From Hirundichthys speculiger (lineage: Eukaryota; Chordata; Actinopteri; Beloniformes; Exocoetidae), in the NCBI GenBank assembly GCA_018398805.1, contig JAGFBZ010000004.1, forward strand, positions 1-64,000: 64,000 nucleotides of DNA, read 5' to 3'. The notes under the pieces were generated by a model that was not told the DNA's origin, did not search any database, and saw only the letters and a list, made by a program, of their open reading frames with translations. Positions within the stretch are counted from its first letter, which is position 1. Each line of letters starts with the position of its first letter. A program made the translations under genes and the position numbers. This document shows, piece by piece, positions 1 to 11,140 of the stretch.

Positions 1-55
1 CCTCGTTGGGTTGCGTCACTGTTTCTGGCCGCTCACACAGCAGCCATCCTCCACA
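1..55 (+). repeat. End of the 5' LTR of the gypsy element
   Basis: These 55 bases are identical to the last 55 bases of the LTR at 5463-6172 and end in CA, as LTRs do. The rest of the 5' LTR lies before the window. Confidence 0.9.
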
Positions 56-57
56 AG

Positions 58-76
58 TGGTGTCAGAAGTGGGATT
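58..76 (+). other. Primer binding site (leucine tRNA type)
   Basis: TGGTGTCAGAAGTGGGATT starts two bases after the LTR end. It is complementary to a tRNA 3' end including CCA. From memory it fits the acceptor/T-arm end of a leucine tRNA; the tRNA identity is inference, the position is direct. Confidence 0.7.
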
Positions 77-97
77 TATGCAACAGTGAAAAGTGCG

Positions 98-1282
98 ATG
101 ACCAGAGGAGCAAGGAAACCAGGCCAAGAAGGCGAGCCTGATGAGGGAGCTGGTGTTTCGGCTGACCAAGGAGCCATGGCGGCATCCACCCCTGAAGAGA
201 AATTAGAAGAGCTCACTGACCTGGTAAAATCTTTGCTGAAGTCACAAGCAGCCAGAGATCAGAAAATGGAGAAGGAGCTCTCACGCCAGGAGCAAAGATG
301 GAAAGGGATGCAGCATCAGTTCCAGCAAATTCAGCAACATGTCAGCTCAATTCAAAAGGACAGACCTGGCCCTTCTGCAGTCCAGCCCCGCGGAGATACA
401 ACTGATGGTGAAGGTGATGAAGATGATGATGAGTCAGATGGAAGAGCCAGCCAGGTAGGCCGTGGTTTTAGGCCCCAAAATGAACCTAGGCTACTTCCCT
501 TAACAGCAGAGGATGATATTGAGCATTTTTCCTCACCACTTTTGAGAGAATGGCCCTGGTCTGTCGGTGGCCCAGAGATGAATGGGCTATTCGTTTGATA
601 CCCCTGCTGACAGGTAAAGCACGCATGGCCTATGTTCTCATGGATGTGGAAGACACTGAGGACTATGATAAAGTAAAAAAGGCAATTTTGGTGAAATATG
701 AAATAACTGCTGATACTTACCGGTGTCGATTCCGGTCGCTGAAGATTGAGCAAGGAGAGACGCCACGTGAGCTTTATGTGCGACTGAAAGAGTTGTTTAT
801 AAAATGGATCAAGCCTGAAAAGTTAACTGTTAAAGATATATCTGAGCAGATTATCCTGGAGCAGTTCTTGAGGATGGTCCATCCCGAGCTGGAGGTTTGG
901 ATTCGTGAACATGATCCAAAAACGGCAGAGGAAGCAGCTCGTCTTGCAGAAGTCTTCACATCCGCCAGAAGGGGAAATAAGAGCGCCAATTTCAGCCGGG
1001 AGACCCACCATTCCCACCCAAGTAAGTCCACTGGGGGTGATCAGGGCTCTGGTCAACATCAGGGTGGGAGTTTTTCTAGTGGTAGACATCTCACTTCCCG
1101 CCCCTCTCACCATGTTAAAAAGTCACCCTCTAAGTCTTCAAAACAGGATGTAAGATGTTACCATTGTAATGGCTTTGGCCACACTCAGTACTTTTGCCCG
1201 GCCCTCAAGTCCAAGCCCTCATTGTTGTGTTCAGTCCCCAGGCCCATCACTGTTAGAACTGGGGAGAAAGGTTTGCACGGTA
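98..1282 (+). pseudogene. gag: gag of the Gmr1-like element (frameshifted)
   Basis: Structural polyprotein of the retrotransposon. The ATG at 98 opens an acidic N-terminal part followed by a Glu/Lys/Gln-rich predicted coiled coil (about 190-360). Near 530 a two-base disturbance moves the frame, and homology continues in another frame from 550. The second part holds a capsid region and, at about 750-960, a segment with the SCAN pattern (LKELFIKWIKPE, ILEQFL, WIREHDP). A CCHC zinc knuckle (C-x2-C-x4-H-x4-C) is at about 1153-1194. SCAN domains of vertebrate zinc-finger proteins are held to derive from Gmr1-like gag. A further frame change near 1300 separates gag from protease. Confidence 0.85.
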
Positions 1283-1295
1283 CCAGTTTTAGTAA

Positions 1296-2822
1296 ATGGT
1301 CAGCGGGGGGGAAGCTTTACTTGACTCAGGATGTTTTCAGACTTTAGTCAATGCCAGTCTGATTTCTGGAGAAAAGCTAAGTCAGGGGGGAGCTAGAATA
1401 AGCTGTGTTCATGGGGATGAGCATAATTACCCCACTGCTGATATTTATTTAACTGTTGGGGGTCAAACGTATCTTCTGCCTGTTGCGGTTGTGCCAACTT
1501 TACCATATTCAGTGATTTTGGGTAATGACATCCCCACACTATTAGACCTCATACATCAGTGTGGGGGTGCTCAGGCTGATATGTTAGTCTGTGAGAGAGG
1601 ACCTGAAGGTTCAGATGAAAACCCCTCAGATTCACCAGGCCCATTAGAGGAAATAGGGTGTGTCACAGAACCTGTAAACCCCTGTCATGTGGTTACAAGA
1701 GCACAAAGTTCAAAGGAAATGTTAAATGAGTTGCCCTTCTTTGGGGAAGAGCTTGAGGTTCAGCCAGGGAAGGCCCGAAAGTCTAAGGCCCAAAGGAGGA
1801 GGGATAAATTCAAAGGCCCTCGGGAGAGAGGAATTGCTGAGATCCCTACTCATACTAACCTGTTTGAGTTTGACATTCCCACAGATGTGGGTGTGCTTCA
1901 GAGAGAAGACCCCACTCTGAAGCTGTGGTTGGATAAAGTAACTGAGGTTGAGGGTGTCCAAAAAGGACAGGTAAGCTGCATTGAAGAAGTTGTCTATGTG
2001 ATTAAGAAGGGAGTTCTGTACCAGAGGAAAAGCCAGAATGAAGCTTTAGCCCTCCCACAGCAGTTTAGGAATAAAGTCATGGAATTAGGCCACTCAGTGC
2101 CATGGGCTGGACACATGGCTTTTTACAAAACTTTAAGTAGGATCAGTAAACGGTTTTGTCTGGCCAGGGATGTATACTGAGATTTCTAAATTTTGTGGCT
2201 CATGTGAGAAATGTCAGTTGACTTCAGGAAAGGGAGTAGCACGTGCTCAGCTAGAACCTATGCCTATCATTGAAACACCATTTGAAAGGATAGGGATGGA
2301 TATTGTAGGCCCCTTGGAGAAAAGTTCAGCAGGAAATCGCTTCATACTAGTCATATGTGATTATGCTACATGATACCCAGAGGCCTTTCCTCTCAGGTCA
2401 GTTAAGGCCAAGCACATTGCTACCTGTCTCCTGCAGCTCTTTTCTCGGGTAGGAATAGCAAGAGAAATCCTGACAGATTGTGGGACGAATTTTTTGTCCA
2501 AGCTTTTGCAACAGGTGTACAGGTTATTAGGGGTTAAGGGTATTAAGACCACGCCTTATCACCCCCAAACGGACGGGCTGGTGGAGAGATACAATCAGAC
2601 TCTTAAAAACATGCTGCGCAAGTTTGTCTCCACCACAGGTGCGGATTGGGACCAGTGGTTGCCCTACCTTTTATTTGCCTACCGGGAGGTTCCACAGGCA
2701 TCAACTGGTTTCTCCCCCTTCGAACTGCTATATGGGCGCCATGTCAGGGGGCCCTTTGGATCTCCTGAAGGGACTATTGGGAGGATCCCAGCCAGCCAGC
2801 AGGGGAGAACGTGGTGGCCTAT
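1296..2822 (+). pseudogene. pol: pol N-terminal half: aspartic protease and integrase (broken)
   Basis: The protease is read from about 1309, with the active-site motif ALLDSGC. The following linker reaches an integrase zinc-binding H2C2 module (H-x6-H near 2090-2115 and the cysteines of CGSCEKC near 2196-2216). The catalytic core then shows GMDIVGP, LTDCGTNF and the VERYN glutamate region, i.e. all three acidic residues of the DDE triad are recognisable (2290-2600). A frameshift occurs near 2155, a TGA at 2371-2373 replaces an expected arginine codon, and another frame change lies near 2805. The integrase precedes RT, unlike typical Ty3/gypsy pol. Confidence 0.85.
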
Positions 2823-4612
2823 GTGGTAAAGATGAGAGAGAGACTGGAGGAGAGATGGCGGCGTTTGCACAAGAAAACACGAGAGCTGCCCAACAACATC
2901 AAAAGTCCTGGTATGACCAGAAGGCAAGAAATAGAGTTTTCACGCCCGGCCAGCAAGTGTTGCTGTTGCTTCCAACCAGTGAGAATAAGCTGCTGACAAA
3001 ATGGCATGGACCCTATGAAATCACCAGAAAAGTGAGTAAAGTCACATATGAACTGTATATGCCTGACAAACTTAAGAAGCACCAGAAATATCATGTGAAC
3101 TTGCTGAAAGAATTTCAGAGCCGTGAAGAGCCTGCCCACCAACAGTTATTTGTTCGGGCAGTTCAGGATGAGGAGGTAACGGAGAAATTCTTCCCAACCT
3201 GCACTGCAGAATCTGTGTCAGTTGACCTCTCACATCTGTCCTTTAAGGAGCAGGAAGCCATTCAACCCCTCTTGGATCCAGAACTCTTTCGGGAGAGCCC
3301 AGGGTTCACGTCTCTTGTACAACACAAGATAAGGCTCAAGGAAGATGCTCCTGCACGCCAGAGGAGCTACCGGATACCGGAGAGACTGGTGCCAGTGCTC
3401 AACAAAGAAATTCAGCTGATGTTGGAGATGGGGATTATTGAAGTCTCGCGCAGCGAATGGTGCAGCCCAATTGTTCTGGTGCCAAAGAAGGATGGCTCAC
3501 TAAGGTTTTGTATAGACTTCAGATATCTGAATGCTATTTCCAACTTTGATCCATATCCAATGCCCAGGGTGGATGACCTACTGGAGAGAGTGGGTAAAGC
3601 CAGTTACATCACCACATTGGACCTGAGCAAGGGATATTGGCAGGTGGCCTTGGCACCAGAGGCAAAGGAATTGACTGCCTTTAAAACACCATTGGGTATG
3701 TATCAGTTCAAAGTCATGCCTTTTGGCCTCCAGGGGGCGCCAGCAACATTTCAACGGCTAATGGACTTTGTTCTGAGAGATGTGTCAGACTTCTCTGCAG
3801 CGTATTTGGATGATGTGGTGGTGTACAGCCAGTCCTGGGAAGAGCATGTTGTTCACCTCCAAGAAGTATTGCAGCGCATCAGAGCAGCGGGCCTGACTAT
3901 CAACCCACGGAAGTGCGCCATGGCCCAGAGGGAAGTGGAGTATCTGGGCTTTGTCATTGGCTTTGGGAAAATAAAACCTCAGGTGGGAAAGATGGAGGCT
4001 ATCCAGTCTTTTCCTGTCCCCACGACCAAAAAGAAGGGGAGAGGCTTCATCGGATTGGTTGGATGGTACAGGAAGTTCATCCCACAGTTTTCAGACAGAG
4101 CAGCAGTGTTAAATGACCTCACCAAAGGCTCGGCCACTAACAGGGTCATCTGGACAGAGGAATGTGACAGAGCATTTAAAGATCTCAAGAAAGCGGTTTG
4201 CTCTCAACCAGTTCTTCACAGCCCGGATTTTAACAGGCCATTCATTCTGCAGACGGATGCATCTGGAGTGGGTCTTGGTGCAGTCCTCCTCCAAGAGATG
4301 GATGGGGAGAGGAGACCGGTGGTGTTCCTGAGTCGAAAGTTGTTGGACAGAGAGAGGAGATACTCAACTGTTGAAAAGGAGTGTTTGGCTTTGAAGTGGG
4401 CCATTGAATCCCTCCGCTACTATCTACTGGGACGGCACTTTCTCCTGGAGACGGACCATCGCGCTCTCCAGTGGCTGAAGCGGATGAGGGATGCCAACAC
4501 ACGGATTGCTGGGTGGTACCTCTCTTTACAGCCATATGACTTTACTGTTCAGTATAAACCAGGAAAGTCAAATGTGGTGGCTGACTGTTTGTCACGGATG
4601 TCTGAGATTTGA
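2823..4612 (+). pseudogene. pol: pol C-terminal half: reverse transcriptase and RNase H
   Basis: After an integrase C-terminal, chromodomain-like stretch (KWHGPYEI, about 2998-3060), one long frame runs open to TGA at 4610-4612. RT signature blocks are visible: SPIVLVPKKDGSLRFCID, LDLSKGYWQ, MPFGLQGAPATFQ, and the catalytic YLDD at 3803-3814. RNase H follows with TDASG, the EKECLA glutamate, ETDHRAL and ADCLSR, ending 17 bases before the polypurine tract. This frame alone is undamaged from about 2860 on, but the element cannot make a complete Pol because of the upstream breaks. Confidence 0.88.
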
Positions 4613-4628
4613 GGTACTATATTCTTCT

Positions 4629-4646
4629 GGGAGAAGGGGAAGGAAA
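4629..4646 (+). other. Polypurine tract
   Basis: An 18-base all-purine run ends exactly where TGTAACG, the first bases of the LTR, begins. This is the expected plus-strand priming site. Confidence 0.8.
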
Positions 4647-4664
4647 TGTAACGAAGCAACACTT
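4647..4664 (+). repeat. 18-bp stub of the 3' LTR
   Basis: TGTAACGAAGCAACACTT is identical to the first 18 bases of the full LTR at 5463. The sequence then departs abruptly into unrelated repeat DNA, so the 3' LTR of this copy is almost wholly missing. Confidence 0.85.
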
Positions 4665-4780
4665 GTGATCTGTGATCTGTGATCGATCGTAAGGTCATTA
4701 AAGGTCATGAAAGGTCATGAAAGGTCATAGACCTGTCACTGAGATTGACAACTGATGGAATGTACCTGTTTATACTCTCT
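4665..4780 (+). mobile_element. End fragment of the AGGTCA-array MITE
   Basis: The AGGTCA array, then a CTGATGG-type block, then an ACCTG block and a CTCTCT end follow the same order as the right end of the MITE at 14470-15302. Only one end of the element is present. Confidence 0.55.
4692..4727 (+). promoter_or_regulatory. Four AGGTCA half-sites as DR4 repeats
   Basis: Perfect AGGTCA hexamers lie at 4692, 4702, 4712 and 4722, each separated by 4 bases. Direct repeats with 4-base spacing (DR4) are the classical binding layout for RXR heterodimers with TR, LXR, PXR or CAR. The array lies about 2.1 kb upstream of the CYP2K-like copy A start codon. The motif is seen; function is inference. Confidence 0.5.
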
Positions 4781-5065
4781 AATAATAATAATTCAATCTG
4801 TAAAAAACAAATTCTGGACTGCAAAAAAAACTTTCTAACCCCTTTGCTTGAGTCGGTCGCGTGGTTCCTCTATTTATCATCAGATCTGCTCCATGCGTTC
4901 ACTGTAACTTTCAGTTCTTACTAGTTACTTTGGTGTGGCTCCATCTAGTGGCACAGGTGTATAATGACAATATAAAAGACTAGTCATCGGTTATAAGACG
5001 ACCCCCATTTTTGAGAATATGATTTCTAGAATAAAATATCATCCTATATTTGGGCCAATATGGTA
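4781..5065 (+). mobile_element. hAT-like DNA transposon fragment (TACCGTATTGGCC family)
   Basis: It matches, in order, other fragments in the window (39745-40034, 59850-59945, and 62051-62360 in reverse). It ends in GGCCAATATGGTA, the inverted complement of the family terminus. The other end is missing. Confidence 0.6.
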
Positions 5066-5330
5066 ATTAAATGTAAGTCAGTATGCTAAACACTGTATTA
5101 GTTTCTCCATTTGAGTTAGCTTATTTGGTTTCACTTCTTGTTTTCTGATAGACATGTTTTGCTGAACCTATGTTCTGCTGTCAGAGAGCACTGAAACTTT
5201 TGTGTAACTCCTGTTGGATACACAGACGTTTGTGGGAATTTCACTTATACGGAGTTCACATAATGTGAAAAATATTCTTTAGGCAGTTGGTTTAGAAGTT
5301 TCTTCCTAAATTCATCTCAATTTTATTTTT
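5066..5330 (+). other. Upstream flank of CYP copy A
   Basis: No gene seen. The stretch is alignable by eye to the distal upstream flanks of copies B (19480-19750), C (43190-43450, reverse) and E (44370-44650, reverse), so it belongs to the duplicated CYP block. Confidence 0.6.
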
Positions 5331-6260
5331 ATACGTCTGTCACAATGCCAATTGTCTCTAAGCACTTTACAGAGACTGAGGGCATGACCCCGAGCAAATA
5401 TCATTAACAAAAATTATAATATTAAATCTAAATCAAGGATAATGGCAAGTAAAAAAACTCCCTGTAACGAAGCAACACTTCGTTACTGGGTTTAAATAAC
5501 TGTACAGCACTTTAAATCATGGGTTTAAGCATAATTGCACTTTATTTCACACTTTGCACATAAATGTTGTTTTTGAGTGAACCACTTCATAATGCAAGTT
5601 CTTTGTTTTCCAGATCCTGTAAGAAAAGAAGCATTGAAGTTAATGGTTTAAGATGTGTGTAAATGTGGGTGCAGGATGTGATTTTAAAGGTAAATAAGTA
5701 CTCACCTAGCTATTGTCCTCTCCAGGGGTGCGCGGGCAAATACTTCCCCAGAGACCGGGAGGCTATTTAAAGGTTCCGGGAGAGGCCATTGGATAGATGT
5801 GGGTGGGGATGAAATTGATTGTTTTTGGTTTAAGGTGTTGAAGATGGGGTACAGGAATTTTAAAATGTTTGCTAAAACTCTACTGTAGTTTGGAGTGTAT
5901 GTGTGTAAATATATAGGTTTAAGATTTTAGAATAATTTTTTGTATTGAGATGTGGAAGTACCTCTGGTTTTGAGAGTGGTTCAGGCCAATCAGGAGTAGA
6001 GGATATAAATGGGGCCAGTTGGCTCATTTGGAGAGGCTGAGCTGCTCCACACTAAGAGAGTGTCTTTCCGTACCTTTTTGTAACGTGTGAAGGAATAAAA
6101 TTATTTTTGTATTTGATCCTCGTTGGGTTGCGTCACTGTTTCTGGCCGCTCACACAGCAGCCATCCTCCACACTCCCACAACGGGAGAAATAAAAACCTT
6201 TACCCAAAACAGTGGCAAGGAATAACTCAACATTCAGAGGAAGAAATCTTGAGCAAAAAA
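5331..6260 (-). repeat. L2-type LINE/SINE 3' tail, split by the LTR
   Basis: On the minus strand this is a non-LTR tail with the TGTAAAGYGCCT...GACAATTG block. It is interrupted by the LTR at 5463-6172. Related copies occur at 11141-11336, 42990-43185 and 59946-60145. In copies A and C the left junction with unique flank is the same, so the insertion is shared. Confidence 0.65.
5463..6172 (+). mobile_element. Solo LTR of the Gmr1-like element, 710 bp
   Basis: It begins TGTAACG and ends CCTCCACA, with the last 55 bases identical to bases 1-55. It is flanked by a 5-bp target duplication, CTCCC, at 5458-5462 and 6173-6177. The uninterrupted target sequence is seen at about 60060 (AACTCCCACAGCGGGAG). 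Inside are a CCAAT box (5986-5990), a TATAAA box (6004-6009) and an AATAAA signal (6094-6099), so the promoter and polyadenylation signals are preserved. No internal region lies between, so it is a product of LTR-LTR recombination. Confidence 0.88.
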
Positions 6261-6840
6261 AAAAGAAACCTCAAAGTGTAAATATTTTCTCATCTATTAC
6301 TGATATCCGTCCTGGACTCCAGTCTCAGGACAGATTCCTTTAACTTATGTAACTTTGACTCAGTACATTAACAAACTCAGTCTTGGATAATATTCTGTTA
6401 TTTGCACCAACAATCTACTTCTTGGAACTGAAACTACCTTGTTTGCATTATCATGAATTTTTTTGGTGTATAGTTTTACAGTAAGTGTGTAATTGAGCAA
6501 CTGAACTCTAAAATTAGTAGGAGAGATTTTTATCAACATCCAAATTGAGTAATATTCTTTTCTTTGTGTTACTTGAATCAATCACAATCACAACCTATAT
6601 ATATAAATGAGTAGGAGTGATTTTTACCAATATTCAAATAGAGTTAGATTCTTCTCTCTGTCTGACTTCAATCAATCACAACCCATATAAGGCAGAGACC
6701 AGCTGCTTGAGCAGTGATTGACGACCAGCTGTTAAAGGAAAGGACCTGACTGCTTTATGAATGAGTCCTTCACTGTTTGGCCAAGCCACTCACTGGTCCT
6801 TTCAGTCCAAATAAGTACCAGTAAACCCCTTTTTCTCATC
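6261..6840 (+). promoter_or_regulatory. Proximal promoter and 5' UTR of CYP copy A
   Basis: About 580 bp, conserved upstream of copies B, C and D and relic E. A TATAA box is at 6686-6690, about 150 bp before the ATG. It is followed by a conserved stretch with two CAGCTG E-box palindromes (6700-6732). Conservation across all five copies supports promoter function; no transcription start can be read directly. Confidence 0.6.
6686..6690 (+). promoter_or_regulatory. TATA box, CYP copy A
   Basis: CCATATAAGG is retained at the same distance from the ATG in copies A, B, C and D, and mutated in relic E. Confidence 0.6.
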
Positions 6841-9800
6841 ATGGCAGTTTTAGATGTTTTGCTCCAGTCTTTCCAGTCAGTCTCCCTGTTGAGTTCTCTG
6901 GTCATCCTTCTGCTCGTCTATTTAATATCCTCCTCAGTCTTCAGTTCCCAAAAGCAGGCGAAGGAGCCACCAGGACCAAGACCACTTCCACTGATTGGGA
7001 ACCTGCTGCAGATTGACCTGAAGAGACCCGACCACACATTACTGGAGGTGAGGAAGTTACTGTTTTTCTTTTAAGAGATCATTTCATGCCATTTCACTTA
7101 ACTTTCTCAGCTGACATCATTGATTTATGTGTAGAATTCAGAAAGAAGGATAGAAAAAACACACTTCTGCTTGGTTCATCAAACCATGCTCTCTTAAATG
7201 TTTTTGAGGCATCTGATAACTTCACATCAAAGTGTCATTTTTCTATTCAACTGTTTTTTTTTTCATCTTCTGAAACAGATTCTGTGTCAGTCTAGTATTT
7301 ACATTGGCCATGAAATAATATATTAATACTAACAAACTTTGTTGTGACTGGTGACCTGTCCAGGGTGGACCCCTGCCTTTCACCTGAAGTAAGCTGGTAT
7401 CAGCTCCAGCAGATCCCCGTGACTCTGTATACGACTGAACTGATATGAATAATGGATGGATGGATACTTGGTTGTTAAATGTATGTATCATTAGCTTTAT
7501 ATCTACAAGATATTTGTTCATTCATACAAGATTGACAGTTGTTTACAGGATGATGCTAAAGAGGGTTTCTTCCTTGAATTCACCTACTATAAAACTCATT
7601 TTAAAAGAATTGGGCCCAATTCAAAGCAAAATGCACCTATTGGAAAAGATTGCTGTGTTTCTCAAGTTTAGGAATTTTGACAAATGATCTTTCACCTTTG
7701 GTCTTCGGTCTCTGGAACAGATAAAAAGTCCTCTTTCTGAGGATCTCGGTCAGTTTATAAGCTGATGTGATCATCAGATGACAGATAAATAAGAAGGTGA
7801 GAGGTCACAAAGGGCTTTAAAAGTCAACAGAAAGTTTTAGTCTAGTTTGACTGAGTGCATGGAGATTAAAAATAGTCAGTTTTGTTAAAGTGCTGGCAGC
7901 AGATTTCTTTACAGTCTGGAACTGATTATTTGATTTGTGGCTGGAGGGGGTTCAGTAGATAAAATATGAGGCGATGAAGGTGCAAAAACACGATCTCTGT
8001 GTCTTCAAAAGATAGAATAGATCTTATTCTAGAAATATTTATGAGATGAGAAAAGCACAACTTGTTCAAAACTCAGTTTAGAGTCAACTACAAGACCAAG
8101 GTTGTTTACAAAACAGAGCCAAGCAGAAGAACTGATTTGTGTCATCATTTGCATCATGAAAATTTTTTTTTTTTCCCTACATGGATCAGAAGCTCAAAAA
8201 AAAAAGCATTAAAAAATAGCTCAAAAAATTATTAATAGAAAAAGTTGTTCCACTGACATAAAAATAATTAAATCTGTTGTCTGTTGTTTGGCTCATGCAG
8301 TTGGTCCTCACTGGTCCCTGTAATTGAGAAATAAAATGCACTGGTGACATCTACAGAAAACTATAATAAAGACAATAAAACCTTTTGTCAAACCACTACC
8401 AGCTGAAGATCATTTATGCTAATGTGACACTTATGTACTATAAATAAAATCTGTGTCATGAACATGGAAGGTTAGATGAGCTGGCATGGAGTGATCTTTG
8501 TCGGACCTTCTCTTTAATGTTATTTCACGTTGTCAAATGTATTCTCTGTGCTGCAAGAAAATATGACCACATCCTTCTGGTTGTAGTTATCCAAGAAATA
8601 TGGATCAGTGTTCACTGTCCACTTTGGACCTAAAAAAGTGGTGGTCTTGGCTGGATACAAGACGGTGAAAGAAGCTCTCGTTAAATACGAAGAGGAGTTT
8701 GGAGACAGAGACCCACCTGAAATCTTTCATCACTTTTACAAAGGAAATGGTAAGGAAAGAGGAAACTACAATGATTTTCAAAAGGTTTTCCAGTTCAGCA
8801 AACTCTTGCATTCAATAGCAATAAAGTTTAAAAAAAAGATGCAATGCATATTCTTCTTTCCTTATCTCAGGCGTTACATGGTCCAACGGGGACTCTTGGA
8901 GAGAAATGCGACGCTTTACCCTGATGAACCTGAGAGACTTTGGAATGGGCAAGAAGGCATGTGAGGACAAAATCATTGAGGAGTGTCAGCATCTTATTGA
9001 CGTCTTTAAATGTTTCAAAGGTACAACTGATTTAGAATTCAAACAATTTGTACATTAATCAAAACTAATTCTTCACATTGGTGCTGTTTGTCTTGTTTCA
9101 GGAGAAGCTTTTGATGCGAACCAGTCGGTGAACTACGCAGTCTCTAATATTATATGCTCCATGGTCTATGGCAGCAGATTTGAATATGATGATCCAGAGT
9201 TTACCTCAATGGTGGATCTAATGAATAGAAGCATCAGACTCACTGGCTCAACTGCGATCCAGGTAATCTGGTTTGGTTCAGTGGAGCCTATATGGACTGA
9301 AACTTCAACAAAGACCCACAAATCAACAACTGCTGGAATGTTCAGGATCCAGTCTGCCCAGTTACTAATATTATTTTTATGATATTTGGAAAGGTTTACA
9401 ACATGTTTCCATGGTTCTGCAAGTGGGTTACAAAAAGGAAGGAGTTCCTTGATGCTTTTGCTGCAAACAGGAAACAGAACTATATCCTCTTCAACCACCT
9501 GAAAGAGACCCTCAACCCACAGATGTGCAGAGGCTTTGTGGACGCATTTTTTGTCCGCAAGCAAAACCTGGAGGTTGGATTTGAATTAGCTGTGTAAATG
9601 ATCTTAAAGTTGAATCAGACAGAGGTGCAGTACCCTTCTTCCTTGCTGCACCTTTTATTCACCAGCAGCATGGCTTCATTGGCCCATTTTCTTGTGTGCA
9701 GGACTCTGGGATTACCAACAGTCATTTCCATGATTCAAACCTTTTAAAGACGGTCTCAAATCTGTTCATTGCTGGAACTGAGACAACTTCAACGACACTG

Positions 9801-10905
9801 AGATGGGGGTATCTGTTTATGGCCAAATATCCAAAAATACAAGGTACAGAAATAAAGTATTCAACAAAATAAATACAGCAGTGACCTGTCAAGGATAATT
9901 TGTTTATAAGAGGAAGAATAAAATATTGTGCATCTTTCATGTGTTTATGCATTAAAGTACAAAGTCGTTTCTTTCTTTATTTGAATTATGAGCAACTTAC
10001 CTGTGATTTTGTTCTCTTTATTTATTAAGATCAAGTCCAGGAAGAGTTGAAAAGAGTCATAGGAGATCGTCAGGTGCAGGTTGCTGACAGGAAAAACCTG
10101 CCTTTCACTGATGCCGTCATCCATGAGACCCAGAGGCTGGCCAGCATCGTCCCCATGTCACTGCCTCACAAAACCAGCAAGGACATCATGTTTCATGGTC
10201 ACATCATTAAAAAGGTTGGGTTTAACGAAACACAAACTATAGAAAACCAAAACCGAGCTGATTAGAATATTCTATTATGAAGTTTGAAGGCGGTCAGTTT
10301 TTTATGATTGAAAAATGAGTCGTCCCAGTCATCCAGGAACCACTGGAGGTGCTAGTATTATCGGGATAAAACTCTTTATTACAAGGCCAGGATACAGACT
10401 GAAATGCAAACACAGCTTTTACAGACCACACATTTATGATTTCCATATGATTTCCAATCCTGAAAGTAATTTCAATTTCTGGAATGTAATTCCTGCAGGA
10501 TACCACAGTTTATCCACTCTTGATCTCTGTGCTGCATGATCCCAGTGAGTGGGAGAGACCTCACAGCTTCTATCCTGCTCATTTTCTGGACAAAGATGGA
10601 AAGTTTGTCAAACGAGATGCCTTCATGCCATTTTCCGCAGGTTTGTGAGCTCAGGAATCTCTGAGGTGCATTTGTTGACAGCAGACTCTGGAGTTTTTCT
10701 TTGATTCTCTTTTGCAGGTCGCAGGATCTGTCTGGGAGAGAGTCTGGCCAGGATGGAGCTCTTCATCTTCTACACCACCCTTCTGCAGCATTTCCGTTTC
10801 TCACCTCCACCAGGGGTTTCAGAGGAAGAATTGGATCTGACTCCATGTGGAGGCCTCACTCTCAGCCCGACACCTCAAAAACTCTGTGTTGTTTATCGAA
10901 TGTGA
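6841..10905 (+). CDS. cyp2k: Cytochrome P450 family 2, subfamily K-like (copy A)
   Basis: Haem-thiolate monooxygenase, inferred to sit on the ER membrane and oxidise lipids or xenobiotics using electrons from P450 reductase. Nine exons: 6841-7047, 8587-8749, 8871-9020, 9102-9262, 9394-9573, 9702-9843, 10030-10214, 10499-10640, 10718-10905; all GT-AG, 1518 nt, 505 aa, no internal stop. Visible features: N-terminal anchor (about 12-36), proline hinge PPGPRPLP (43-50), helix C W133-x3-R137, helix I AGTETT (311-316), helix K ETQR (367-370), haem loop [10 protein letters not shown] with Cys448. Length and exon sizes fit CYP2. An in-frame ATG at 6757 was not used because that extension is out of frame in copies B and C. 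The subfamily call is from recognition of the sequence; the exact number is not assigned. Confidence 0.92.
7330..7475 (+). repeat. RTE/Rex3-type LINE 3' tail in intron 1
   Basis: It contains the block GGTGGACCCCTGCCTTTCAC, AGCTCCAGCAGATCCC and a terminal (GGAT)n run. A counterpart lies in intron 1 of B (22560-22690), C (41925-42060, reverse) and D (61140-61270), so it predates the gene duplications. Confidence 0.65.
7476..8586 (+). other. Rest of CYP copy A intron 1
   Basis: No gene seen. AT-rich intron sequence matching intron 1 of copies B, C and D. At about 8240-8275 it has the uninterrupted site that carries a TACCGTATTGGCC-type transposon in the other copies. Confidence 0.6.
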
Positions 10906-11140
10906 TGATTAGGAGACACTCTCCAAAAAAACATTTGTGGATTTGATGAATTAGTTCATTCCTGTTAAGCTGCTAAGTTTATTGGTCAATCAGTTATTTG
11001 ATTATCACCAGTATTTTATGGATGATTGAAAAGTGAGGATTTATTAGAAGGGAGCTGAACTGCCAACATTCAAGTGTTTTATTGTTTCTGTCTTTGATCT
11101 GGGTTAATATAGTTTATATCTTGAGAATAAAATCATTACA
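10906..11140 (+). promoter_or_regulatory. 3' UTR and polyadenylation region of CYP copy A
   Basis: An AATAAA hexamer at 11126-11131 lies 221 bp after the stop codon. The first part matches the 3' flanks of B and C, supporting a transcribed 3' UTR. Confidence 0.55.

Larger units (their letters stand above)
1..4664 (+). mobile_element. Ty3/gypsy LTR retrotransposon, Gmr1-like, defective
   Basis: Order seen: LTR end (1-55), primer binding site, gag with coiled coil, SCAN-like segment and CCHC knuckle, aspartic protease, integrase, reverse transcriptase, RNase H, polypurine tract, then only 18 bp of the 3' LTR (4647-4664). Integrase upstream of RT is the reverse of ordinary gypsy elements and is the layout known for the Gmr1 group of fish elements. 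Several frameshifts and stops (near 530, 1300, 2155, 2371, 2805 and 2850) make it non-autonomous. The 5' LTR extends beyond the window. Confidence 0.9.

Noticed and set aside
6757..6840. 28-codon N-terminal extension of CYP copy A from an upstream ATG
   Set aside because: The extension is in frame in A and D but out of frame in B and C, and it lies in what looks like 5' UTR after the TATA box. MAVLD is the shared start.
9574..9701. Read-through of CYP exon 5 into intron 5 as an alternative end
   Set aside because: The next exon keeps phase and has the helix I motif; the GAG/GTTGG donor is the same in A, B and C.
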